Source: a virus. Taken from it: a stretch of DNA of 63,143 nucleotides. The stretch's first letter is position 1. Every line of letters starts with the position of its first letter. Shown piece by piece: positions 25,313 through 34,291 of this stretch. The stretch lies in the IMG/VR virus record IMGVR_UViG_3300005549_000012, positions 1 to 63,143 of that record. The stretch is one strand, 5' to 3'. The position numbers and the translations under genes were made by a program. The notes under the pieces were generated by a model. It ran no database searches and was not told the origin of the DNA. It saw nothing but the letters and a program-made list of their open reading frames with translations.

Positions 25313-26247
25313 TGCCTAATGAACCAACCATTCTCACCCCAGACGGCAAGGGCCTCAATCCTCGGCTCGTTGACCAGACCATTAGAGAACTATGGAGAAG
25401 GGTACGGATCGCTGAATCTGCTGCTGGACCTACAACCAACAAGCCTACCGATATAGCAAGCATCCGAGACGAACTACAGGCCAGTGGCTCAGCCCCCTTG
25501 AACGTGACCAACCTGCCCGGCTTGCCTGTTCCCAACCCCGGCACCGTTACCAGCTTCAGTGCAGGCGGCCTTTCTCCATTGTTCACCACAACCGTAGCAA
25601 CGGCTACCTCTACACCGGCTCTGAGCTTCACTCAGATAAACCAACCAGCTAATGTGGTATTCGCGGGTCCGGCCAGCGGCGCCGCTGCTGCGCCTACGTT
25701 CCGTAACCTCGTAGGGGCCGACTTCCCCCTGCTCAACTCAGCGGATCATCCTTATATCCTACTCCCGATTCCAGCAACCCTGAACGGCCTGAACTTCAAC
25801 CAGACTATGGGAGCAGCCAATGAAGTACAGGTCTTCAAGTTCCTGATGCCCCTGCCACTAATTATCACCAGGATAACCGCCTACATCGGGATAGCCTCTG
25901 CTGGTGGCCTCTTTGGAGTTGGGGTCTACAGTTCAGCCGGCGCAAAGCTGATAGCCAGTGGAGCCCAGAGCACTACTTCTACTGGAGCAATCGAAGCAAC
26001 TGTAAGTGCAACCATAATCGGCCCCGGCTGGTACTGGCTTGCGGTGACGATGGACAACACAACCAGTGCTTTCAGATCAGCTAATAATGATGCAACCGCT
26101 GACGCCGTGTTGAATCAGAGCTTCGCCCAGAAAGGGACCGCCGCCAACGTAAGCGTGGCTGGGGTTCTGCCCGCTACCCTCGGTGCAATAACCAGCTCTA
26201 CAGCCATAGCTACAGCTTATGTTAAGCTACAAACGGGGAACATCTAA
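25312..26247 (+). CDS. Third fibre/adhesin-like structural protein (311 aa)
   Basis: The N terminus is helical (LVDQTIRELWRRVRIAESAA); the middle has the phage-fibre pattern GTVTSFSAGGLSPLFTT. The C-terminal 190 residues are beta-rich with many small residues (GIASAGGLFGVGVYSSAGAK), resembling an adhesin head. No signal peptide here, unlike the other two fibres. It is a candidate distal receptor-binding protein or short tail spike. Confidence 0.6.
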   Translation: MPNEPTILTPDGKGLNPRLVDQTIRELWRRVRIAESAAGPTTNKPTDIASIRDELQASGSAPLNVTNLPGLPVPNPGTVTSFSAGGLSPLFTTTVATATSTPALSFTQINQPANVVFAGPASGAAAAPTFRNLVGADFPLLNSADHPYILLPIPATLNGLNFNQTMGAANEVQVFKFLMPLPLIITRITAYIGIASAGGLFGVGVYSSAGAKLIASGAQSTTSTGAIEATVSATIIGPGWYWLAVTMDNTTSAFRSANNDATADAVLNQSFAQKGTAANVSVAGVLPATLGAITSSTAIATAYVKLQTGNI

Positions 26248-26660
26248 TGAGCAGCCAACCAGAGAGAAAAGAGTGGATTGCTAACGAGGTAAAGATCAGG
26301 ATTCTGCCTCCCGATGAATACTACCGGCTGGACTTTCTATTCACGGCCAACGGGAGCCAGCTTCCAGCACCACCGATGAGCCAGATAGCCGTTGCTGAAG
26401 ACTCCAACGGAGACATCGTCGGTTGCTTCGTTCTACAACTGGTTGCCCACGGCGAGCCTATCTGGGTCAGCGACGACTACCGCAACCGGGGGGTGGCGCT
26501 GTTGCTGATAGAGAAGATCAATGAGATTGCTGATAGGGTTCCTTGTGTTTACTACAGCTTTGCAGAGGACGAGAGGGTTGCTCACATTTGTGAAGAAAAC
26601 AGTATGCAAAAGCTGCCTTATAAGGTATATTTGCGGAAGCCCGAGATAGAGGAGGACTAA
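26247..26660 (+). CDS. GNAT-like acetyltransferase
   Basis: The 137-residue protein shows the GNAT fold pattern: QIAVAEDSNGDIVGCFVLQL (strands 2-4), then the acetyl-CoA loop WVSDDYRNRGVALLLIEKI with the R-x-x-G core. Substrate unknown. It lies inside the tail operon, with its ATG overlapping the previous stop, so it may modify a virion or host protein. A degenerate acyl-CoA pocket cannot be excluded. Confidence 0.65.
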   Translation: MSSQPERKEWIANEVKIRILPPDEYYRLDFLFTANGSQLPAPPMSQIAVAEDSNGDIVGCFVLQLVAHGEPIWVSDDYRNRGVALLLIEKINEIADRVPCVYYSFAEDERVAHICEENSMQKLPYKVYLRKPEIEED

Positions 26661-26664
26661 TGTA

Positions 26665-26880
26665 ATGTGTTGCACATGTGGTACAAATATCCCTCGGCGT
26701 TCTGGTCCAATTCCAGATGGCTTAGCAGCCATAAGGGATTTGAAGGAACAAAAAGCTGCTAGTGTTGACCCTCTAGTGCAAGAGGCTTTACAAGACCAGA
26801 TTGACCTACATGAACGATTACTCTATAGATATTTAGATGGTCAATATGGAGATGGCCAATGGACGCCCCAAAGGAGATAA
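26665..26880 (+). CDS. Small Cys-containing protein (71 aa)
   Basis: Starts MCCTCGTNIPRRSG, with C2, C3 and C5, followed by a helical region (VDPLVQEALQDQIDLHERLL). Function unknown. It is slightly more AT-rich than the flanking virion genes. Confidence 0.5.
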   Translation: MCCTCGTNIPRRSGPIPDGLAAIRDLKEQKAASVDPLVQEALQDQIDLHERLLYRYLDGQYGDGQWTPQRR

Positions 26881-26886
26881 CTCATT

Positions 26887-27606
26887 ATGGGCTTTATTCT
26901 TCCATTCCTACCAGCAATCATCAGTGCCGCAGGCTCCATCGGCGGTGCTCTATTGAACAAGGGTGGTGGCTCGTCCAGCAGCAAGACCGACACCCAGTTG
27001 CAGGATACCTTGACGACCTTCGGCGATCGCTCGAACCAGCAGTTCCAACATGGCAACAAGGACTGGCGGCAGTTCCACAAAGCCCTCGACCCGGTTCGCA
27101 ACTGGTTCACCGATATTCTTGGCGGCGATCGCACCAAGCTGATGGAAGTCCTTGGCCCCGAGGTCAACGCTACAGGCCGCCAATACGATGCAGTCAGCAA
27201 GGCTATCTCGGAGTTCTCGCCCAGAGGCGGCGGGCGCACTTCGGCGCTGGCCGGCGCAGAGTTCTTGAAGGCCCACGACATAGGAGAGTTGTTCAGCAAG
27301 GCTCGGCCTATGGCTGCTCAGGGGCTTGAAGGGGTTGCTGGTCTACTGGGGGCTCAATCATCAGGAGAGAGCAGTACTGGGATGAGCGGGCTATCAGCTA
27401 TGCTCAGTGGAATCCTTGGAATGCGCGGACAGGACATCTCAAAGATGCTCGCCAACCGGCAGTTCGCCGGGGGTATCGGGCAGAGCCTCGGTAGGCTACT
27501 CGGACAGGTGCTCAACAAAGGTGGTTCTGAAAGCAGCGGTGGAGGCTTCGGGATCATTCCAGAAGCCGGTAGCGCCGGTGGAATGCTTGATGCTCTAGGG
27601 GTCTAA
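26887..27606 (+). CDS. Putative internal virion protein (239 aa)
   Basis: Starts with a hydrophobic Gly/Ala-rich segment (GFILPFLPAIISAAGSIGGA) and has a long Gly/Ser-rich C-terminal half. First of three consecutive genes of rising size at the end of the structural operon, the arrangement of podovirus ejection proteins (T7 gp14-15-16). A role in forming a DNA channel across the envelope is inferred from context. Confidence 0.55.
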   Translation: MGFILPFLPAIISAAGSIGGALLNKGGGSSSSKTDTQLQDTLTTFGDRSNQQFQHGNKDWRQFHKALDPVRNWFTDILGGDRTKLMEVLGPEVNATGRQYDAVSKAISEFSPRGGGRTSALAGAEFLKAHDIGELFSKARPMAAQGLEGVAGLLGAQSSGESSTGMSGLSAMLSGILGMRGQDISKMLANRQFAGGIGQSLGRLLGQVLNKGGSESSGGGFGIIPEAGSAGGMLDALGV

Positions 27607-27609
27607 TAG

Positions 27610-28806
27610 ATGGCGATGGAAGGTTTTCTTTCAGGACTACTCGGTGGCCTCGCTGGAGGCACCGCTGATGCCATGTGGGAGCAGCATCAGCAGCAGGTTC
27701 AGCAGGACTTGGCTGACAGGCAGATTCAACTCGACTTCATCAAGGAAGCAATGGCTTCACCTAATTTCAGGCCAGAGTTCCTGCCCGTCGCCTTCCAACA
27801 GATGCAGCAGATATTGAGCGCCAAGCCAGGCTCTAAGGGGAACAAAGGCAAGCGAGAAGGAGCGATGGGTGGGTTCATCGGAAAGATGGCTCCGCAGCCC
27901 TCGGCTGCACAGGTCAAAGCCGTCGATCCTACAGGCAGAAGGGATCGCTACCAGCAAGAGGTTCAGCAAACGGGTACTTCTCCAAGAGGATTCTCGGCTA
28001 TCCCCGGCATTGATCCAATGTTCAACACTCCGCAAGAAGCAGCCAGTGAGAAGTTCCAGCAGCAGAAACCAGGGTTCGAGTTCCAGCTTGAGAAGCAACG
28101 GCTGAACCAGGAAGCAATGCTCCAGCGTCAGCTAGAAGTCCAGAACCAGATTGCCAACCGGCAGAAGATGCATGACGAAAGAATCGCGGAAGCAAAGGCC
28201 AGCCAGAACATCAACGCTACCGCCGCTGCTTTGAAAGCAGCCAACCCAGAACTAACCGATGTAGATGCCCAGAAGCAAGCTGGTGAGATGGTTATCCAAG
28301 TCCAGAAAGACAAGCATCAGAACATGGAGATGCGCTGGAGAAATGTCGAGTCGCAGGTTGCAACGAGGAAAGCTAATGTAGCCAATGCAACCCGCTTGGC
28401 TGATTCGATGATCTCTCATAGAAAGTTCATTGAGCAGGTTACTCCATTGAAGCTGGCTATTGCTACGGCTGATAGAGATGTAAGCGCAGCTGAGAGCCGG
28501 GTTCGTTCTCTCATGCTCCGCAGGGCTACCTTGCTTCAAGCCGCCACTGCTGCTACCGACGAGAAGATAAAAGCCAACGTAGCCGAGCAAGTAAAGCAGC
28601 TTGACGCTGAAATAGAATCAGCCTACCAAGCCCATCAGAACGCCGTTGACTCGATACAGAACAACGCCAACCAGATCGACCAGCTTTCAGGCAGACAGAT
28701 GACTCCAGTTCCATCCAGCGTTGATTCTGCAATGAAGAAGTATGCAGATAAATACTTCAATGGAGACATCGAGAAGGCCAAAGCCTATGCCGCAAGCCAC
28801 CCCTGA
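27610..28806 (+). CDS. Putative internal virion protein (398 aa)
   Basis: A Gln/Ala-rich, almost all-helical 398-residue protein with long coiled-coil stretches (LEKQRLNQEAMLQRQLEVQN; RVRSLMLRRATLLQAATAAT). Its 3' end overlaps the next gene by 20 bases. Position and helical content fit the second of three ejection proteins. Confidence 0.55.
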   Translation: MAMEGFLSGLLGGLAGGTADAMWEQHQQQVQQDLADRQIQLDFIKEAMASPNFRPEFLPVAFQQMQQILSAKPGSKGNKGKREGAMGGFIGKMAPQPSAAQVKAVDPTGRRDRYQQEVQQTGTSPRGFSAIPGIDPMFNTPQEAASEKFQQQKPGFEFQLEKQRLNQEAMLQRQLEVQNQIANRQKMHDERIAEAKASQNINATAAALKAANPELTDVDAQKQAGEMVIQVQKDKHQNMEMRWRNVESQVATRKANVANATRLADSMISHRKFIEQVTPLKLAIATADRDVSAAESRVRSLMLRRATLLQAATAATDEKIKANVAEQVKQLDAEIESAYQAHQNAVDSIQNNANQIDQLSGRQMTPVPSSVDSAMKKYADKYFNGDIEKAKAYAASHP

Positions 28807-31800
28807 AATTCCATCTTTTCGATCCTTCCTAGATCAAGAAGTAGAACGCACGAGAGCAGACGCTTTCGGGAAGATGGCTAAGCTGAAAAAGATTACTGAG
28901 AAGATAACGGGTATTCCTTCATTCAGTGAGTTCACTCAGGCTACTAATGTTACCAAGGCTCCGGCTGCGCCAGTGGCCAAAGCTGCTGCTCAGCCCAAGC
29001 CCTTGTCCCCACCACCCTCTATCAACGATAAGATCAAAACGCTTCAGGGCTATGTCAGTGGGCCAGTTGAATTTGCTACTCAGATAGAAGCACGAGAGCG
29101 CGGCAAGAAGCCCGTTGCTCAGGTCAGCTCCCTAACCGGCAAACCTACTGCAAAGCCTTTCGTCCGGCCAGACCAGCCCTCGGCTATAGAGAGGTTCACC
29201 ACCGCAGCTAGCGATACTTTAACCGGCTTCGCTCAGTTCCCAGTCGAGCTAGGCAAGGTTGCCCTCGACTCCCTAACAGGCAAACCTGTTGCTGCCGGAA
29301 AGAAGCTCTGGTCCCTGTTGGCAGAGCCCCAGCTTGCGGAATATAGAAAGGCCCAGGAGCTTACCAAGAATCGAGGCTACAAGGATGGAAGGACTGCCCT
29401 CGCTGATCCAGAGATCCTTGGTCATTGGGTAGCTGCTGGCTTGCCGATGGTTGGGCCTATGGCGGCCCACACCGGGGAGCGAATCGGCAGCGGCGACATC
29501 GCAGGAGGGCTAGGAGAAGCTACGGCTATCTTGGCTCCAATGGGCATCTCAGCCCTCAAGGGAAAGGCTACTGAAGGCGTTAAAACGGTTGCTGCTGAGC
29601 TACCCAAAGAGCTACCGAAGCTCCCGGCCCTCGACCTGAAGTTGGATGTCCCGATTGAAGAAACCATCGCAGCCAAGGCTCCCGCCGCTAAAGGCGTGGT
29701 AGCCAAGAGCAGCAAGAAGTCCGGTATAACCACCCTCGATCGAGACACCCTGAAGGTAGAGGTCAACCCGGATCGTATTAAGCAGCTAGAGAAGAAAGGT
29801 GAAACGCCTGAGCAGATTCAAGCCAGGCTGGACCAAGCTGCTCAGCATGAGAACTTTCATGCCTTGATCGAGCAACGAGATGAGCCAACCCTAAAAGCTG
29901 TGGCGAAGTGGGCAAGGGCAACGTTGCCGAAGACAGTAGGTGAGCGAATAGCCAAAGCTGCTGAGATGGGAGAACAACCCTTTCCAAGTGATGCTATGGA
30001 GCATCGGTTTATAGAAGAAGCATTCGGGAGTCCAAAGGTGGAACCGAAGCTGCCCCCTGTGTCTACCAGCCAAACTATCACGGGATTCCAAGGTCGGGGG
30101 GCTACTCCTGCTCAGATTTATGGGGAACAGGCAGTCAAAGAAGGTAGGGCCGTCCCAGTTTTGGGGCGGGGGGACTATGTAGCCACCACGTTATCCGATG
30201 CCAAGGTTTATGGAGAGGCTTCCCCCAAGAGCATCACGCTTAGTAATCCGCTTACAATCAATTCAGATGCTACTTGGTTTAAGCTCCTAAAGGACGCAGA
30301 CACTCCACATTTATCTAGTGTATCCCGAGAATTCTATGCTGAGCCAGAAAGAATTCCTGAGATGACTCAACGTCTTCAGGACTACATCAAATCTCAGGGG
30401 TATGACGGGGTAATAATAAGAGGTACCGAAGCATCCAAAAGACTAAGGGAAACCTTCGGCCATGACCAAGCTGTAAAGTTTACTAACAGGGGTAGTATCC
30501 CTCCTGTGCCCAGCTTCGAGATGACCGATGCCGAACGCTCTGTAACCCAAGCCGCTGCTGAGAACTTCCGCTCTACCCTCGCCTTCTCTGATAAATCCGA
30601 CCTTGCTGCTTCCATTAAGAAGATCAAGCAAAACCTCGGCATTGAGAAGGGAGGGCCAGAGCGGGGTTCTGGTGGGCCTTCTACTGAAACCCTCAAAGAG
30701 ATGGCAAAGGTAGGTGCCCACTATATTGAGTTGGGGTTAAGGGACTTCGCCTCATGGTCCAAGCAGGTTCTAGCTGACCTCGGCGACTCAGCCAAGCCCT
30801 ACCTTGCAGACCTCTGGGCCAAGTCCAACGCTGAGCTTCAATCGCTTCGAGAGACACCATTGAAGATGGAGAAGCGTAGCCTACCAGAAACGTTGGAAGA
30901 ACATGGACTACTTGGTGGTGAAGACCGCTTTTACAACCCTGCCCCCAACGTCAGAAGCCTCGACAGAGCTACCCAGATGGCAGATGGGTTGATAGTTGAA
31001 AAGGGAATCGACGGGGCTGTAGAGTGGCTAAAGCAATCTCCTATAGTCGGTCCCGAGCAGACCGCTCTCGGCATCAAGCTACAAGACATGCTTCAGGACA
31101 AAGCAGTCAGCCTCGTAGAGAGCGATCCAGAAGCAGCCAATGCTCTAATGAACAAAGCTCAGGACATCGCTGAATCTATGTCAACCAGGCTGACCCGCTA
31201 CGGCCAAGCTGTTCAAGCCGTTCAGGTAGTAGAAAAACTGCATCCAACCAGAGTGCTTAGAACAGCCCAGAAGGTCTATGCTGAATCCCACAAGGGGGCG
31301 AAGCTGCCTAATGAAAAGGCTACTGCACTGACTACCGCAGCAAAGGAAATCCAGAAGGCCAAACGGCAACTTGCTGAGTATGAAAAGATGCGCCGCTCAA
31401 GCGAAGACCCCAAGTGGCAGGCTCTCATCGATAGAGCAGAAGACGACATTCTCAGGGGCCGAAAGAAGCTGGCTAATGAGATGCAATCGCTCGATCCGTT
31501 CTCAGCCACCAAACACAAGATAGGCTCGGCAGTCAGCATGCTTCGCTCAATCAAAACAGCCTATGACCTGAGTGCTCCCGGCAGGCAAGGTTGGATTGGC
31601 TCTGTCCTGCATCCCTACCGAGGCTTCGTCGTACCGTTCTGGGAGCAGCTTCGAGCGATCGGTAAGGTTCCTGATCCCGAAACCCGCTGGGGCAAATACC
31701 AGCTTGAGAACCTGAACCTTGAGAGTTATAGAGACTTCGAGGCAGACATTCTGCTTGATCCGATAGCCCAAGAAATGCGTGACCTTGGCTATGATGCATT

Positions 31801-32803
31801 CACCAGAGCGGGCCAACACGTTCATCCCGAGCTTCGAGAGGAAACCTTCAGGAGCGATCCAGCCAACAAGATACCGGGCGTAGCCCGTAGCGAGCAGGCT
31901 TTCTCTACCTATCGTAATGTCCAAGGTAAGGGGCTCTACAGAATCTATAGAGGTTGGATCAACTGGATGGAGCAAAAGAAGCTGCTCTCCGCTGATGAAG
32001 CAGTCAACGCCAAAAAGGGTACCCTGAAGTTCATTGCTGATGCCGTTGGCCGTGGAGGTCTAGCCAAAGAGGGCTCAATGCTCGGTTCAGTAGAACGTTC
32101 TGCCTTGGCTACTCATGGCCTCTTTGCCTACCGTTGGCTCAAGAGTCGGTTCAACCTGATGAACCCAGTTTACTATGCAAAGCTACCCAAGGGCGCCCGC
32201 CTGATTGCAGCAACCGAGATGACCCGCTTTGTTGCCACAACTGGGGCTACGATGTATCTGCTACAGCAGCTTGGAGCCCAAGTCGAAACCGACCCCGAAT
32301 CAGGTGACTTCCTGAAAGTCCGCTTTGGCAATACCCACTACGACATCAGCGCAGGCTTTCAGAATGAGCTTCGATTCATGTTCCGCTTCTCTAAAGCCGT
32401 CTGGGACCAGTCCAGTGGCGAGATGATAAAGAAACAAGGCTCTCCTACAGGCTGGGTAGACAAAGAAGGAAAGGTTCGGCAGAACGCTGCTGAAATCTGG
32501 AATCGCTTCTGGCGCTCCAAGCTGGCTCCTGTTCCTGGGGCCGCCGCTGACGTAGCCTACGGAGATACCTTTGAGTATGACCAACAAACAGGTAAGCCCC
32601 TACCCCCATCGATCAGTAGGGAAGCCTCTCAGCTTATAGAGCCGATGGTGGAGAAGGATCTCCGAGAAGCATGGGGACTAGAAGGATCAAAAGGAGTGCT
32701 GAAGGCGCTACCCACGGTCATCGGAATTGGAGTTCAGACTTACAAGACCAAGGCGAAAAAGTCTGGCTTTTCTCCGATGCCGAGCATGTCTAGCGTGAAG
32801 TAG
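28787..32803 (+). CDS. Giant polyvalent-type virion protein (metallopeptidase + ART-like domains)
   Basis: About 1338 residues from ATG 28787, which has AGAAGG upstream; an earlier in-frame start would overlap the previous gene by 65 bases. A HExxH motif (HENFH, residues 354-358) marks a zincin-like metallopeptidase domain. Residues ~430-570 read like an ADP-ribosyltransferase-like domain of polyvalent proteins (RGDYVATTLSDAKVYGE; SQGYDGVIIRGTEA). Further on are SWSKQVLADLG...AKPYLADLW and YDLSAPGRQGW, motifs associated with large polyvalent proteins. Such proteins are thought to be injected with the DNA. It is the last rightward gene and lies where T7 gp16-type ejection proteins sit. Confidence 0.6.
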   Translation: MPQATPEIPSFRSFLDQEVERTRADAFGKMAKLKKITEKITGIPSFSEFTQATNVTKAPAAPVAKAAAQPKPLSPPPSINDKIKTLQGYVSGPVEFATQIEARERGKKPVAQVSSLTGKPTAKPFVRPDQPSAIERFTTAASDTLTGFAQFPVELGKVALDSLTGKPVAAGKKLWSLLAEPQLAEYRKAQELTKNRGYKDGRTALADPEILGHWVAAGLPMVGPMAAHTGERIGSGDIAGGLGEATAILAPMGISALKGKATEGVKTVAAELPKELPKLPALDLKLDVPIEETIAAKAPAAKGVVAKSSKKSGITTLDRDTLKVEVNPDRIKQLEKKGETPEQIQARLDQAAQHENFHALIEQRDEPTLKAVAKWARATLPKTVGERIAKAAEMGEQPFPSDAMEHRFIEEAFGSPKVEPKLPPVSTSQTITGFQGRGATPAQIYGEQAVKEGRAVPVLGRGDYVATTLSDAKVYGEASPKSITLSNPLTINSDATWFKLLKDADTPHLSSVSREFYAEPERIPEMTQRLQDYIKSQGYDGVIIRGTEASKRLRETFGHDQAVKFTNRGSIPPVPSFEMTDAERSVTQAAAENFRSTLAFSDKSDLAASIKKIKQNLGIEKGGPERGSGGPSTETLKEMAKVGAHYIELGLRDFASWSKQVLADLGDSAKPYLADLWAKSNAELQSLRETPLKMEKRSLPETLEEHGLLGGEDRFYNPAPNVRSLDRATQMADGLIVEKGIDGAVEWLKQSPIVGPEQTALGIKLQDMLQDKAVSLVESDPEAANALMNKAQDIAESMSTRLTRYGQAVQAVQVVEKLHPTRVLRTAQKVYAESHKGAKLPNEKATALTTAAKEIQKAKRQLAEYEKMRRSSEDPKWQALIDRAEDDILRGRKKLANEMQSLDPFSATKHKIGSAVSMLRSIKTAYDLSAPGRQGWIGSVLHPYRGFVVPFWEQLRAIGKVPDPETRWGKYQLENLNLESYRDFEADILLDPIAQEMRDLGYDAFTRAGQHVHPELREETFRSDPANKIPGVARSEQAFSTYRNVQGKGLYRIYRGWINWMEQKKLLSADEAVNAKKGTLKFIADAVGRGGLAKEGSMLGSVERSALATHGLFAYRWLKSRFNLMNPVYYAKLPKGARLIAATEMTRFVATTGATMYLLQQLGAQVETDPESGDFLKVRFGNTHYDISAGFQNELRFMFRFSKAVWDQSSGEMIKKQGSPTGWVDKEGKVRQNAAEIWNRFWRSKLAPVPGAAADVAYGDTFEYDQQTGKPLPPSISREASQLIEPMVEKDLREAWGLEGSKGVLKALPTVIGIGVQTYKTKAKKSGFSPMPSMSSVK

Positions 32804-32872
32804 GATAACGAATCCAGTAAAGCAGTTAAACAGGATTGCCCATATTAGGGTTCCAAGCAGAGCTTGAATCAT
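32708..32872 (-). CDS. Possible small TM protein at the end of the leftward block (54 aa)
   Basis: Starts with an ATGA overlap of the preceding stop and encodes one transmembrane segment (ALLGTLIWAILFNCFTGFVI) plus a basic tail. Its last 96 bases are antisense to the end of the giant virion gene, so the ORF may be shorter in practice or spurious. Confidence 0.4.
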   Translation of the reverse strand: MIQALLGTLIWAILFNCFTGFVILLHARHARHRRKARLFRLGLVSLNSNSDDRG

Positions 32873-33075
32873 GATTCCTTCCCCTCATCGTGAGCCGGTT
32901 CGTCTGTGATGCTTCCTATTCTATGCAAAACTGCTAGCTGCGTATTATTCAGGCCGACCCGTTGGGCATGTTCAAGAACGTTGATTACGGTTTGAATGCC
33001 GTGGTGGTACGCCTCAAGATGCCCGTCTGAGCGATGCCCACCGCCGTAGTCCAGTGAGCCTCGCGCTAGTCTCAC
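32869..33075 (-). CDS. Hypothetical protein (68 aa), start uncertain
   Basis: The body (AYHHGIQTVINVLEHAQRVG) looks genuinely coding. The indicated GTG start is weak; the open frame continues upstream to 33144 with protein-like sequence (EATVEGTLSFDDAVRLARGS) but has no ATG, GTG or TTG there. It may be translated by coupling or frameshift from the gene at 33102-33371, or a start has been lost. Confidence 0.5.
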   Translation of the reverse strand: MRLARGSLDYGGGHRSDGHLEAYHHGIQTVINVLEHAQRVGLNNTQLAVLHRIGSITDEPAHDEGKES

Positions 33076-33101
33076 TGCATCATCAAAGCTGAGCGTTCCT
33101 T

Positions 33102-33371
33102 CTACCGTAGCCTCGCGGTCTGTTCTGGAGTCCGCTGTGCCTTATCTATCGTTGCCAGCTTACGCCACTCTAAAATCTCTGGGCCTTCAGGCTCCCCTTC
33201 GCCTGAATAGAAAAGAACTAATTGCTCAAGATCAGCAAGCGCAGGTTCAACTACTCCCTTGATAACCGCTAACGATTGCTCACGCGATTCCTCAATAGTG
33301 TGAGTCGGATCATCAGCCCACGATTGAATCAGCGCGTCGAGGATTGAAGCAGATAAGGTATCGATATTCAC
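33102..33371 (-). CDS. Hypothetical protein (89 aa)
   Basis: GTG start preceded by AAGGGG. Helical 89-residue protein (IEESREQSLAVIKGVVEPAL). No recognised family. A structured stem lies directly upstream. Confidence 0.55.
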   Translation of the reverse strand: MNIDTLSASILDALIQSWADDPTHTIEESREQSLAVIKGVVEPALADLEQLVLFYSGEGEPEGPEILEWRKLATIDKAQRTPEQTARLR

Positions 33372-33388
33372 TGCTACCCCTTTTGGGC

Positions 33389-33453
33389 CGGGCCTCGTTG
33401 TCCTCTCACGCTCCGGTACTGAGTTGGAGCGGCGTAGGCAAAAGCGAGGCCCG
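33389..33453 (-). other. Nested inverted repeat (structured leader)
   Basis: An outer stem CGGGCCTCG/CGAGGCCCG (9 bp, 33389-33397 with 33445-33453) encloses an inner stem CGCTCC/GGAGCG (33409-33414 with 33426-33431). It fills the gap between the DUF1874 gene and the next gene and would fold in the leftward mRNA. Confidence 0.5.
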
Positions 33454-33460
33454 ACACTGT

Positions 33461-34066
33461 TTACGCTTCGCGGTAAAGCTCCCGCGCTGCGTTGACCCCG
33501 CCTATATCGAGTACCGCTCTATGCTGCGCCGTCTCGATCTGCTCGCCGCTGACAATCTCAGTTCTCGATCGCATAAGCAACCCGAACTCGTAGCCGATCT
33601 CCTCGATTTGTGTCCGGTTCAAGATCGTTCCTTCCGGGGCACGCTTCTTGAGCTTGAACACAAGCGCAACGCCGCCCGGAGCCTGTGCGTAATCAATGCG
33701 ATTCACGGCGACAGGCACAACAAGCATCTCAGTTAATACCGCGGCAGTGGCATCGTGGCCGATTGCCGACTTATAGCCACGGCTTCCCACCAGTGCCTTC
33801 GCCTGATCAAGCGAGCAAGGGACATAACTGTATGCGCCGTGGCCTGTCACGATGGAGGTATTGAGCAGCATTACCGGCTCGCTCTCATCATGCCAGCCAA
33901 CGCTCAGATCGACTGTGGCTCTGAATTGATTCAACTCTTCATCTGAATCAAAGTGATACCACTTGCGGGTCACGGTGGAATAGAACTGCGTGACGTTATC
34001 GAGTCCTAAGCCGCTTTCAGGCGACCCGGCTTCAAGAATCTCTTGCTTCGTTTCGTAGGTTCTCAT
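33461..34066 (-). CDS. DUF1874 / AcrIII-1-like viral ring nuclease with N-terminal extension
   Basis: Residues ~66-168 match the DUF1874 (STIV B116-like) pattern: MLLNTSIVTGHGAYSYVP, then SAIGHDATAAVL, VNRIDYAQAPGGVALVFKLK and KRAPEGTILNRTQIEEIG. Members of this family (AcrIII-1) degrade cyclic tetra-adenylate, the signal of type III CRISPR systems. The positions I recall as functional in SIRV1 gp29 (S11, H47, R85, E88) fit S71, H104, R142 and E145, with matching H-R (38) and R-E (3) spacing. Unlike typical ~110-residue members it has a 65-residue N-terminal extension and a ~35-residue C-terminal one. The start is supported by GGAGAAAATAA before ATG 34066. It sits among unknown accessory genes. 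It may be an anti-CRISPR; substrate and activity are inferred. Confidence 0.75.
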   Translation of the reverse strand: MRTYETKQEILEAGSPESGLGLDNVTQFYSTVTRKWYHFDSDEELNQFRATVDLSVGWHDESEPVMLLNTSIVTGHGAYSYVPCSLDQAKALVGSRGYKSAIGHDATAAVLTEMLVVPVAVNRIDYAQAPGGVALVFKLKKRAPEGTILNRTQIEEIGYEFGLLMRSRTEIVSGEQIETAQHRAVLDIGGVNAARELYREA

Positions 34067-34087
34067 TTATTTTCTCCGCGCGGTGTT

Positions 34088-34291
34088 TCAGCGCATCGAG
34101 GATTGATTCACATCAGCGATGCCCTGTGCGATTGCGATTGCGATTGCTTTGGTCAGAGATATTGCTCGCGGCATTGCCGATCTAACCACTACAGGCTCCC
34201 CGTAGCTGCCCTGAATATTCCAGTACCCACAGGCTTGGAACTTCGCTTCATTCAAAATCTCACAAGCTCTCTCTATGGTTAGCTCAGGCAT
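34088..34291 (-). CDS. Hypothetical protein (67 aa)
   Basis: ATG 34291 is chosen for AAGGAG upstream; it overlaps the end of the preceding gene by 8 bases. Sequence has an N-terminal helix (TIERACEILNEAKFQA) and a strand/helix end (AISLTKAIAIAIAQGIAD). No recognised family. Confidence 0.55.
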   Translation of the reverse strand: MPELTIERACEILNEAKFQACGYWNIQGSYGEPVVVRSAMPRAISLTKAIAIAIAQGIADVNQSSMR

